Below are positions 27,311 through 35,132 of a stretch of 64,000 nucleotides of DNA, piece after piece (the stretch's first letter is position 1; each line of letters begins with the position of its first letter). The translations under genes and the position numbers were made by a program. Where the stretch lies: assembly GCF_049615385.1 (NCBI RefSeq), contig NZ_JBMZFL010000011.1. One strand, written 5' to 3'. This DNA comes from Aequoribacter sp049615385 (lineage in GTDB: Bacteria; Pseudomonadota; Gammaproteobacteria; Pseudomonadales; Halieaceae). The notes below the pieces were generated by a model that was given only the letters and a program-made list of their open reading frames with translations, made no database searches and was not told the origin of the DNA.

Positions 27311-30039
27311 TCACTTTTCGGCCAGACAAGTGCGAGCTGATTGGGATTGCTGTCTTCCGCCTTAACCGAAAATGCGCCCAGAGCCACAAGCGGTTGCAGC
27401 AAGCGGTCAGTGAGCAGCGCTGATGGAGTATCTAGCGCGTGACCCAAAGCAATGAGGAGCCCGAACTTATTGTCGGCTTGGTTCAGCGTCTTGATATTTA
27501 CCGCGGTGCTTATGACTTGGTGTGTAAGATAGTTGTCGGGCAGCCATTCGAGAATTCCGACCAGTACTGCGTACAGTTGGACCGAGGCATGTACTTCAAG
27601 GGCGCTATTATCTAAGTCGACTAAGGGAATATATTTGGGCTGATGTGCCGGTTTGGTCTCGTGGTACTGCTCGAAGGCTAGGTGAACTAACTCTGAGACG
27701 TAGTAGCTGGCGTCGGCACGCTGCGAGATTAAGCGCTCATGCAAATAGCTTGTGCACTTTATCAGGTGCTCTGCAGCGAAGTTGGGCTCGCTGGCTTGCT
27801 CTGACTCGTTTGACAGCGTACTGATCTCGGCAAGCACTGACTGGAAGAGGTCGTCTCGACTACTGAGTAGTTGCTTAAATCGTTCAATGCGATGGTAGAG
27901 CGTTTCAGTATTGCCTTCGGTGGCCTCAACCATTTCTCTGGATAAGGCGACGGCTTTTATTTGCAGTTGGACAGTGTCGTAATAACGTTTAAAGAGCCAC
28001 AGGGCCACTATTGTGAAGCTCGCATACAAGGTATAAGCCCACCAAGTTGCCCAAGGTGCTGCTTTGACAATGATATCGATACTGATGCCTTCGTTGTTCC
28101 AGACCCCGTCAGCGTTGGCTCCAATAACTTTTAGAGTGTATTCGCCGGACGACAAATTGGTATAGGTCGCTGAAGGCGTGTGTCCGCCGTCAATCCAGTC
28201 ATCGTCTAGGCCTTCTAGTTTATATTTGTAGAGGCTTCGATTCGGATTTATGTAATCCATTACCGCAAATTCAGCTGAAAAATGGTAAGCGTCGTGCGGC
28301 AAGGTAATATCCTGTATTTGATGCAGAGGTGCCGCGATTTTCATTTGCTCGCCTTTTACCGCGAATGAGGTGAAGTTTAGCTTTGGGGGTGGAGTTGGTG
28401 TGGGGGTGGTGGACATTGTTACAAGACCAGCGCTTCCGCCAAAAATAAATGATTCTCCTCGAACCGTCGAAACACCAAAGTCAAATTCGAAATTTCGAAC
28501 CAAATCTTTGACGACGACTACTGACTCTACAGAAGATAGGTCCTGCTTGTTGATCATGTGTATTTGGTTTGCGCTTGTAAACGCAATGAATTCTGAGTTT
28601 TGTTCAATCGAGAAGATATGCTTTCCACTAACCATCTTTTCGTTCAGCAATTCGGGTGCTGCCGTATTGCCCAAATTATCAATATAAACGTCCACTAATC
28701 CCTGAGAAGTTGCGATAAATAGTTTATCGCCGTAAGGTAGGGCATCATAAAAGATCATATTTTCAACTTCCCAAGATCTGATGGGCGTAATACGCCAATC
28801 ACCTGCTTCAGTTAATTGAATTTTGGTTACAGCCAGGTTTCCTATGCCTCCGGATATAAAAACAGAGTCGCCAATTGGTTCTAAAAAAACTGTATGCTTC
28901 TCGGTATCCACAATGTGAGTAAGATGTTTGGTTTCCGAGCTAATCGAAAATATCTTTCCGTTAATCGATGTTCCTATAATGATTTTCCCAGGCTGAAAAT
29001 TTTGTAACGAAGAGATCCCCTCCACTTCGCTCAAGTTCAAGCTGGCATCGCACATGTGCGGTTGGTGGCGAACATCCAGTAAACAATGTTCAGCTCCGGT
29101 GCTACCTACCACCAGGGTTTCACCAGACTTGGTAACCGTCATAGCTGTAGATGGCACTGGAATTGAGGTCTTCATTGACCAGCTCGTATCAAAAATATCA
29201 AGGTGATCGATTGTTAAGATCGCTATGAGTTCGTTGTCAAAAACTTCGATATTTGTTATCGAATTGAGGTCTCCGCCCAATAAGCTTTTTGGGAGAAAAG
29301 AAAAGCTTTTCAAATTAAGGGCTTGCAGCCCAGAGTATGTTCCTACGAGGAGATTATTGTTTGCATCGCTAGTGACAGCGGTCACATCGCTATCAAACAA
29401 GGTTGAGTTCGATGAGTTAATTAGCGTGTAACCATGGCTGTCGCTATGCATGATCAAACCATTTTGCGTGGCAAAAATATCGATATTTGGGTCGAGCCTG
29501 CTAACATCTTTGATTGAAAACTCTCCTAGCATCTCGATGGCAATGTGAGTCAAACAATCACTATCATCTTTGCGAGTAACATGTTTCTTTGAGATTGCTT
29601 CTGCGTTAACGCAACTGCTAGCAATGTTTATGTAGTCCGGTTCGTTGAGTGAAAATGTCTCCGTATCAATATTCATATTTGTATTTCGATCAAAAAGTAA
29701 GATATTTTCATGATTCTCACTAAATCGAAGGTTATAGATGTTTTCAAAATGTTCAGCTAACACTTCTCGGCTAAACACGGATTTTAGCCTTGCACCGTTA
29801 TAGACAAAAACGCCATCAATAGTCAGTATCCAGATAGAGCCTGAGGGGTCAAAGGCAACGTCTATAATAGTTCTGTGGTCGAGATGGTCGTTAATCTCAG
29901 CTAGATCAGATATTACATAGTCCTTGCGGTAGTTCGAAGTTTCGCTGTATCCGAGGTTTGAAATTACTAATATTTGAACGGCGAGAATGACCGCCAAAAA
30001 AGACTTATTTAATTTCTTCAGATCTTTCAACAAATTCAT
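27307..30039 (-). CDS. Propeller-type periplasmic receptor with degenerate kinase-like C-terminus
   Basis: A 910-residue protein: signal peptide or anchor at residues 13-32, a periplasmic two-component-regulator beta-propeller (FDPSGSIWILTIDGVFVYNG and similar blades), and a Y_Y_Y-type Ig domain (SLYKYKLEGLDDDWIDGGHTPSATYTNLSSGEYTLKVIGANADGVW). A transmembrane helix around 660-685 leads to a cytoplasmic part of about 220 residues. That part starts like a dimerisation helix pair (LYHRIERFKQLLSSRDDLFQSVL) but has no H-box His and no N or G boxes, so it should not bind ATP or phosphorylate. The gene starts inside the preceding sensor kinase gene (35-base overlap), so the two are co-translated and may form a mixed receptor. 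The ligand is unknown. Confidence 0.8.
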   Translation of the reverse strand: MNLLKDLKKLNKSFLAVILAVQILVISNLGYSETSNYRKDYVISDLAEINDHLDHRTIIDVAFDPSGSIWILTIDGVFVYNGARLKSVFSREVLAEHFENIYNLRFSENHENILLFDRNTNMNIDTETFSLNEPDYINIASSCVNAEAISKKHVTRKDDSDCLTHIAIEMLGEFSIKDVSRLDPNIDIFATQNGLIMHSDSHGYTLINSSNSTLFDSDVTAVTSDANNNLLVGTYSGLQALNLKSFSFLPKSLLGGDLNSITNIEVFDNELIAILTIDHLDIFDTSWSMKTSIPVPSTAMTVTKSGETLVVGSTGAEHCLLDVRHQPHMCDASLNLSEVEGISSLQNFQPGKIIIGTSINGKIFSISSETKHLTHIVDTEKHTVFLEPIGDSVFISGGIGNLAVTKIQLTEAGDWRITPIRSWEVENMIFYDALPYGDKLFIATSQGLVDVYIDNLGNTAAPELLNEKMVSGKHIFSIEQNSEFIAFTSANQIHMINKQDLSSVESVVVVKDLVRNFEFDFGVSTVRGESFIFGGSAGLVTMSTTPTPTPPPKLNFTSFAVKGEQMKIAAPLHQIQDITLPHDAYHFSAEFAVMDYINPNRSLYKYKLEGLDDDWIDGGHTPSATYTNLSSGEYTLKVIGANADGVWNNEGISIDIIVKAAPWATWWAYTLYASFTIVALWLFKRYYDTVQLQIKAVALSREMVEATEGNTETLYHRIERFKQLLSSRDDLFQSVLAEISTLSNESEQASEPNFAAEHLIKCTSYLHERLISQRADASYYVSELVHLAFEQYHETKPAHQPKYIPLVDLDNSALEVHASVQLYAVLVGILEWLPDNYLTHQVISTAVNIKTLNQADNKFGLLIALGHALDTPSALLTDRLLQPLVALGAFSVKAEDSNPNQLALVWPKSD

Positions 30040-33000
30040 CTAAATACTCTAGCATTTTTATGGCCGATTCGCGGCTGATAGATTCGACGTTAGATTCGAA
30101 ACTTTTAGCGAGCTCCGCGACACGTGTGGCTCCTATTGACAGCGCTGCAGATTTGATCTTATGAGCTACGGCTTCTTTGTTGTCGCTCGTTGATAACATC
30201 TCGATTGATTTTTGAGTCTCCGCTTTGAACATATTTATAATCGCACGGAAGGATTCGCCGCTAACTTTTTTTACTTGAGTTAAGGTTTGCATGTCTACCG
30301 CAGCTTGTTCGATATTGGCATCAATTTGCGAATTAGTCACTTGGTGTGTAGCTGAGATTAGCATGCCCAGAGCGTCTAAGATATTGATAAGCGACTGCAT
30401 ATTGAAAGGTTTGGTCAGGGTCTCGTTCATGCCACATTCAAAACACTTACGTTGGTCTTCCTCCAAAGCAGAGGCTGTTAGTGCAATGATTACAACGTTA
30501 GTGCCTGCGCTTTCATCCTTTTCTAATTCTCTTATTTTTACCGTGGACTCAAACCCATCCATAACTGGCATTTGACAGTCCATCAATATAACGTCTGGGC
30601 GACAGCGCTCGAATTGCGCCAGCGCTTCTACTCCATTACTCGCTTCGCTAATCTGTTCGAAATAATCAGACAATTGCATTTTCAACAAGAATCGGTTGGT
30701 CTCGACATCGTCTACAATTAAAAGTTTAAAACTGGATTTTATGTATGATTGGTATTCTTTTCGAAGCAATAATTCTCCAGTGGTATTAGATTCTCTCTGG
30801 ATGAGTGACGTTAAATCTCGAGGGGTGATGATCGTATCGAATATCGTTCGTTTTGGCTCGCCATAAAAGCCATTTTTCGCGGATACTAGGTAAATGTTCT
30901 TTGAATCACCATGTCTGTCGATACTTGGTGCGCGAGGATCGGCGTCAGTCAGGATAAAGTATTGGTCGCTAACCCCCTCAACAAGATTCGATTTGCTTAA
31001 AACCTGAGCACCCAATGACCGTAAGTTGATTAACAGGCGATCTGTCAATCTCTCATCTTTAAGTTCAACTGACACGAGATACTGCCCGAGAGGGGCCGCG
31101 ACGGATCCGATCGGGTTGATCGGAATTGCTAATTCTATGGTTGTTCCTTGATTTAGCCTGGAAGATACGGCAACTTTACCAGAGAGTAGCTCGACGTATG
31201 AGGACACTATTGAGAGCCCTAGACCTGTGCCTGCATACGACCGTGAGGCGCTGGACTCTAATTGTTGAAATGGTCTAAAGATCTTGTCGATATCTTTATC
31301 AGGGATACCAATCCCTGTATCGCGCACTGAAACTAGAAGTTGAGCAGTGTGAAACGAGACGTCTATGCAAACCTCGCCGCTGGGGGTGAATTTAAGTGCG
31401 TTGCCAACCAGGTTAATAATACATTGTTTGATTTTTAGCCGGTCGGACTCGACGTACTCGGGTACTTGAGTTCTCAGTATTACATAGAACTTTACTTTTT
31501 TATCTTCAAAGACTTGTGAGAATAAGTCGGTGATTTCCTCGAGTAAGTCTAGAAACGAAAATTTTTCTTTCTCAAGCTGCTGTTGATTAGCTTCTATTTT
31601 TGCGAAGTTTAAAATTTGATTTATCAATGACATTAGGGCATTCCCGCTAGTAAGCACCCTGTTAGTTAGTAATAGCTCTTCCCCGTTTTGGAGTTTTCTG
31701 GATAGAGCTTCAGTAAGCCCCAAAATGCCGTGCAATGGGGTTCTGAGCTCATGTGATATAGTAGCTAGAAATTCGGATTTACTTCTGTTGGCTTTTTCAG
31801 CTTCTTCTCGTGCGAGTAGAAGCTCTGAAGTCCGCGCGGCTACACGGTCCTCTAATTCAGCTTGCCGAACTTCGCTCATATACCTTACATGTCTCATACG
31901 CAGCACTATCATCGATATCGCAACGAGAAACGCGACAAAATACAGAATATACGCAGTTTGAGTTTGCCAAAATGGGGCAGCTATAGAAAACTCGAGAGTA
32001 TTTCTTGAAATGCCTCTGTTGAAGTAGCCTTCGTTAATCGATTCTACTTCCAGCGTATATTTTCCCGCGTCTAAGTTTGAATAAGAGGCAAGCGCAGTCC
32101 GGCCTGATGGGCTTTCTGTCCATTGTTCGTCAAAACCAGTCAGTCTGTATTTAAACTTATTCTTGGATGGGTCCAGGTAATCTAAAAGAGCAACTTCAAC
32201 TGTGAATGAACGCTCGGTTGGTGATAAGTTGACGGTGCCTCTTGGGAAAAACCTAGTCCGAGTATTGGCTTCATAGCCGTGAACATCAATGCGTTTAAAG
32301 GATATTTCTGGTACGTAAGGCTTTTCGAATATCCTCTCTTCGTCAACTACGGTTACGCCAGAGTTGCCCCCGAATAGTAAACCTATTCCTGGTAACGAAA
32401 CACTAGCATTGTGGTTGAAGTCAGCATTTTTCAAGCCGTGCAGTGTGTCGTATTCTTGAAAGCTGGTTAAATCTTTACTGAATTTTGTGAGGCCTTTGTT
32501 GTGTGATATCCACAGCTCACCTCTCTCCGTAAACTCTATAGCGAAAATATTTCGATTGTCTAATTTCTCCAGCTCAGCGGGAGATACTACATTTCTGCTT
32601 TTATCTTTCAAAGCTTGCTCGGGAATGACGCTAAGTCCTGCGTCAGGGGAGCCTATCCACAGATCACCTTCGTCACTTTTTGTCAGTATCCAAGGAGTAT
32701 TCGTTCTAATGCTACTATTCGACGTATTCAGTATCTCGTATGTGCTTTCATCAGTTGATATTCTTATTAATCCATTGCTTAGGGTTGCAGCCCATAAATC
32801 CCCCAGATTATCGAACTCTAAATCCAAAATCATCCGCTCTTCGGGTATGGTGTCCTCGTAAGTTTTGGTAATTACTGAGGGCGCCCCCCAGGGATCATCA
32901 ATGATTGTCAAACCACCGCCGTAGCTAGCAACCCATAATCGGCCATCATTGCTTTCACGGATTGAAGTGATGCCGTTTGCGGGTATTGTTTGCCCTGCCT

Positions 33001-34330
33001 CGCTTTCTTCGCTGAAATTTAGGCTGGTATTTCCTCTTATATCTATCCTAGCGAGGCCCGCGTCTCTGGTACCAACCCATAGATAAGGCTCCCGGAATGC
33101 GAGTGACATCACATTGTTAGAGGGGAGTTTTGTTGGTGATTGGGTGTTGTATTCTAGATAAATATTTCCTGTGTAATCAATGAGTCGTACACCGCCGTCA
33201 GAACCTACCCAGATTCTGTCGCCCCATTCTTCAAAAGTATTTACGGAATTAGACGATTGCGGCCCTGAGAATTGTAGGTTGGAAAAAAAAACTGGAGTTA
33301 TTTTGATAACGCCATTAAGCCCTCCAAGCCAAGTAATTCCAGACTTATCCTTATATATGCTTTGTATTTGATCACTGGTAAGTATCGAGTTGAATTGGTC
33401 AAAATGTGCTTTTATTCCGGTTTGAATATCCGTGAGAACTAGCCCCTGGTTGGTAGTGAGCCATATTGAGTCACCGACTATCAGCATATCATTTATGGCA
33501 ATTGGCGTATCGCTAAGTAAAGACCAGTGCGATGAGGGTAGCTGTTTGAAACTCGTATCATCGCCAGTGACAAAAATACCGTCGTTTAATGTGGTAACTA
33601 CAATTTGGTCATGTAGTGCAGCAATTGACGACACGCTAGCTGAATCGGGTAGTCCGTCGTAACTAGTTATAGTCTTTGTAGTAGCGGCAAGATCAATGCT
33701 CTTCACACCTTGACCGTTGGTGCCGATATAAAGCTGGGCGGTTTCCTCCACAAACCAAAGTGACGTTATTTCAAGGCTTTGATTTATCCTTTTGGTATCG
33801 ATAAGTTTGTCAGTTTTTGCGTCGATTAAAATCAAACCGTCATTTGAGCCGACCGCAATAATATTGAATTTATTTATGCATTGTACTGTGTTTGTGTATT
33901 TGTTTAGTTCCTGATCCTGAGCATTTTGATTTTGCCAAGACGAAAATGTGTGACTATCATAATCAAAAACAGCCAGTCCACCCCCAAATGTGGTGATCCA
34001 TAGCTTTTGTCGATCGATGCTGCATAAGTCGGTGATCCAATTTGATGGCAACCCACCTACCTCATTCCGTGAATTACGGAATTGAGTGATTGCTAGCCCA
34101 TCATATAAATTAAGCCCAGATTGTGTTGCAAGCCATAGATAACCGTTATGGTCTTGGTAAAAATTACTGACCGTTAACTGAGTTAGTTCAGTAGAAAAGT
34201 CAGCTTGAGTAAGTCGTATGGAGTTCTCGTCAAAAGCTTGGCTGAGAGTGGGGAGGGCTGGGATTATTAATGCTAGAGCTAGTATGCGGATATCGAGACC
34301 GCGCGCGGCGCTGAGTAGTGTTGGAAGCAT
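30005..34330 (-). CDS. Hybrid sensor histidine kinase with periplasmic propeller, receiver and HPt domains
   Basis: A 1441-residue membrane sensor. In order: signal peptide (1-32, ending SQA); Reg_prop blades (QDHNGYLWLATQSGLNLYDG and many more) over about 40-680; a Y_Y_Y domain; a transmembrane helix near 793-812; a coiled coil; HisKA with His near 860 (SHELRTPLHG); HATPase with complete N and G boxes (IVGNALKFTPSG, DTGIGI, AGTGLGLSIV); a receiver with Asp near 1251 (LMDCQMPVMDG); and an HPt domain with His near 1389 (AHKIKSAALSIGA). A complete four-step phosphorelay up to HPt is therefore present. The likely final acceptor is the receiver of the REC-GGDEF-EAL protein in the same cluster. 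The sensor may bind glycans, peptides or another periplasmic ligand; the repeat protein just upstream is a natural candidate. Confidence 0.92.
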   Translation of the reverse strand: MLPTLLSAARGLDIRILALALIIPALPTLSQAFDENSIRLTQADFSTELTQLTVSNFYQDHNGYLWLATQSGLNLYDGLAITQFRNSRNEVGGLPSNWITDLCSIDRQKLWITTFGGGLAVFDYDSHTFSSWQNQNAQDQELNKYTNTVQCINKFNIIAVGSNDGLILIDAKTDKLIDTKRINQSLEITSLWFVEETAQLYIGTNGQGVKSIDLAATTKTITSYDGLPDSASVSSIAALHDQIVVTTLNDGIFVTGDDTSFKQLPSSHWSLLSDTPIAINDMLIVGDSIWLTTNQGLVLTDIQTGIKAHFDQFNSILTSDQIQSIYKDKSGITWLGGLNGVIKITPVFFSNLQFSGPQSSNSVNTFEEWGDRIWVGSDGGVRLIDYTGNIYLEYNTQSPTKLPSNNVMSLAFREPYLWVGTRDAGLARIDIRGNTSLNFSEESEAGQTIPANGITSIRESNDGRLWVASYGGGLTIIDDPWGAPSVITKTYEDTIPEERMILDLEFDNLGDLWAATLSNGLIRISTDESTYEILNTSNSSIRTNTPWILTKSDEGDLWIGSPDAGLSVIPEQALKDKSRNVVSPAELEKLDNRNIFAIEFTERGELWISHNKGLTKFSKDLTSFQEYDTLHGLKNADFNHNASVSLPGIGLLFGGNSGVTVVDEERIFEKPYVPEISFKRIDVHGYEANTRTRFFPRGTVNLSPTERSFTVEVALLDYLDPSKNKFKYRLTGFDEQWTESPSGRTALASYSNLDAGKYTLEVESINEGYFNRGISRNTLEFSIAAPFWQTQTAYILYFVAFLVAISMIVLRMRHVRYMSEVRQAELEDRVAARTSELLLAREEAEKANRSKSEFLATISHELRTPLHGILGLTEALSRKLQNGEELLLTNRVLTSGNALMSLINQILNFAKIEANQQQLEKEKFSFLDLLEEITDLFSQVFEDKKVKFYVILRTQVPEYVESDRLKIKQCIINLVGNALKFTPSGEVCIDVSFHTAQLLVSVRDTGIGIPDKDIDKIFRPFQQLESSASRSYAGTGLGLSIVSSYVELLSGKVAVSSRLNQGTTIELAIPINPIGSVAAPLGQYLVSVELKDERLTDRLLINLRSLGAQVLSKSNLVEGVSDQYFILTDADPRAPSIDRHGDSKNIYLVSAKNGFYGEPKRTIFDTIITPRDLTSLIQRESNTTGELLLRKEYQSYIKSSFKLLIVDDVETNRFLLKMQLSDYFEQISEASNGVEALAQFERCRPDVILMDCQMPVMDGFESTVKIRELEKDESAGTNVVIIALTASALEEDQRKCFECGMNETLTKPFNMQSLINILDALGMLISATHQVTNSQIDANIEQAAVDMQTLTQVKKVSGESFRAIINMFKAETQKSIEMLSTSDNKEAVAHKIKSAALSIGATRVAELAKSFESNVESISRESAIKMLEYLDEFVERSEEIK

Positions 34331-34349
34331 TTGCTGACTAATTCAATAA

Positions 34350-34381
34350 GCGTTCAGTCTAGATTATCCCAGACTGAACGC
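34350..34381. repeat. Long perfect inverted repeat between repeat-protein gene and sensor kinase gene
   Basis: GCGTTCAGTCT (34350-34360) and AGACTGAACGC (34371-34381) form a perfect 11-bp stem with a 10-base loop. In the direction of transcription (minus) it follows the repeat-protein stop and is followed by TTATTGAATTAG, too poor in T for a strong terminator. It could reduce read-through into the sensor gene, protect the upstream mRNA end, or bind a protein. Confidence 0.7.
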
Positions 34382-34463
34382 CATTTGAAGTCAGAATTCT
34401 TTGAGTGTTCTCATCGCCACGCAGCTGTGATAGTCAAGCTGTAGCAGTTAATTGCCGGCTCGC

Positions 34464-35003
34464 TTATCGAATTCCCCATTTGAAGCCCTGCTGTTCAGCA
34501 TTTGAGCGAATGCCCCATTTGAAACCCTGCTGCTCAGCATCTGAGCGAATTCCCCATTTGAAGCCCTGCTGCTCAGCATCTGAGCGAATTCCCCATTTGA
34601 AGCCCTGCTGTTCAGCACTTGAGCGAATTCCCCATTTGAAACCCTGCTGCTCAGCATCTGAGCGAATTCCCCATTTAAAACCTTGCTGCTCCGCGTCTGA
34701 GCGAATACCCCATTTGAAGCCTTGGGTTCGTGACGATGATGCTGTTAGAAGTTTGTTATTTGCCCACTTAGCTAGTTTCGATTGGTCTACCTGGTTATTT
34801 ACCGCCCACTTAAAGGCGTCAGGTGTCGAGGTAACTGATACATTTGTGGAGGGATTCTTGGTGGTCTTCTCGTTTGACCATTTGTAGCCACTGATTGATT
34901 TCGTCAGCATTTCAGCCTTGGCTTTCTGTAAATCACCCGCAACACTAAAACCAGAAACTGCTGTCATAACTACTGCTACCGCTACTGTCGCTAATTTTTT
35001 CAT
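34464..35003 (-). CDS. Exported tandem-repeat protein, seven GFKWGIR units (candidate peptide precursor)
   Basis: A 179-residue protein I do not recognise from any named family. A Sec signal peptide (MKKLATVAVAVVMTAVSG..., probable cut after Ala22 in FSVA-GD) is followed by a 70-residue leader and then, from residue 95 to the very end, seven copies of GFKWGIR joined by six linkers S[D/S/N]AEQQ. The period is exactly 13 residues, and the last copy ends in Arg followed directly by the stop. Looser copies occur in the leader: GYKWSNE (39), AFKWAVN (63) and AKWANN (79). No Cys, no membrane anchor. Ribosome site AGAGGG is 8 bases upstream of ATG. The layout resembles multi-copy peptide-hormone precursors; a matrix or amyloid-like structural protein is the main alternative. 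It lies between a secreted protease and two periplasmic receptors. Confidence 0.85.
   Translation of the reverse strand: MKKLATVAVAVVMTAVSGFSVAGDLQKAKAEMLTKSISGYKWSNEKTTKNPSTNVSVTSTPDAFKWAVNNQVDQSKLAKWANNKLLTASSSRTQGFKWGIRSDAEQQGFKWGIRSDAEQQGFKWGIRSSAEQQGFKWGIRSDAEQQGFKWGIRSDAEQQGFKWGIRSNAEQQGFKWGIR
34467..34721 (-). repeat. In-frame 39-base tandem repeat array
   Basis: Six full 39-base units plus a final 21-base GFKWGIR unit, contiguous and in frame. Units differ mostly at synonymous sites (GGC/GGT, AAA/AAG, TTC/TTT) and at the linker residue D/S/N, so the protein sequence is held more tightly than the DNA. Confidence 0.95.
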
Positions 35004-35051
35004 TTCTAAGCCCTCTCGTCTTTCCGACGTTGTTTTAAGATCTGGACTCAG

Positions 35052-35060
35052 ATTATCGCA
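35052..35060 (-). promoter_or_regulatory. Extended -10 promoter candidate for the repeat-protein gene
   Basis: On the minus strand TGCGATAAT fits an extended -10 (TGn-TATAAT), about 50 bases before the repeat-protein start. No clear -35 is visible. It would allow the repeat gene to be transcribed separately and strongly from within the 129-base gap after the protease. Confidence 0.4.
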
Positions 35061-35132
35061 ACGAGAAAATCCTTGAAGAGATGCAAATACCCCTACTGGG
35101 TTAGCATGCTGAATTTTTGGAGGCTTTATGTG

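Noticed and set aside
34467..34721. Regular 39-base repeats as a possible CRISPR array
   Set aside because: Units are contiguous with no unique spacers, stay in one reading frame, vary at synonymous positions, and encode an exported protein. No cas genes are near.
34405..34887. Open frame on the opposite (plus) strand of the repeat gene, with repeating RIPHLKPCCSASE
   Set aside because: It is the antisense reading of the 39-base repeats; it lacks a ribosome site and sensible N-terminus, while the minus-strand reading has a signal peptide and conserved peptide units.
34464..35003. Repeat protein as a classical ribosomally made, post-translationally modified peptide
   Set aside because: No modifying enzyme, peptidase-ABC exporter or Cys/Ser/Thr-rich core is present, and it has a Sec signal peptide. 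Peptide signal or matrix protein fits better.
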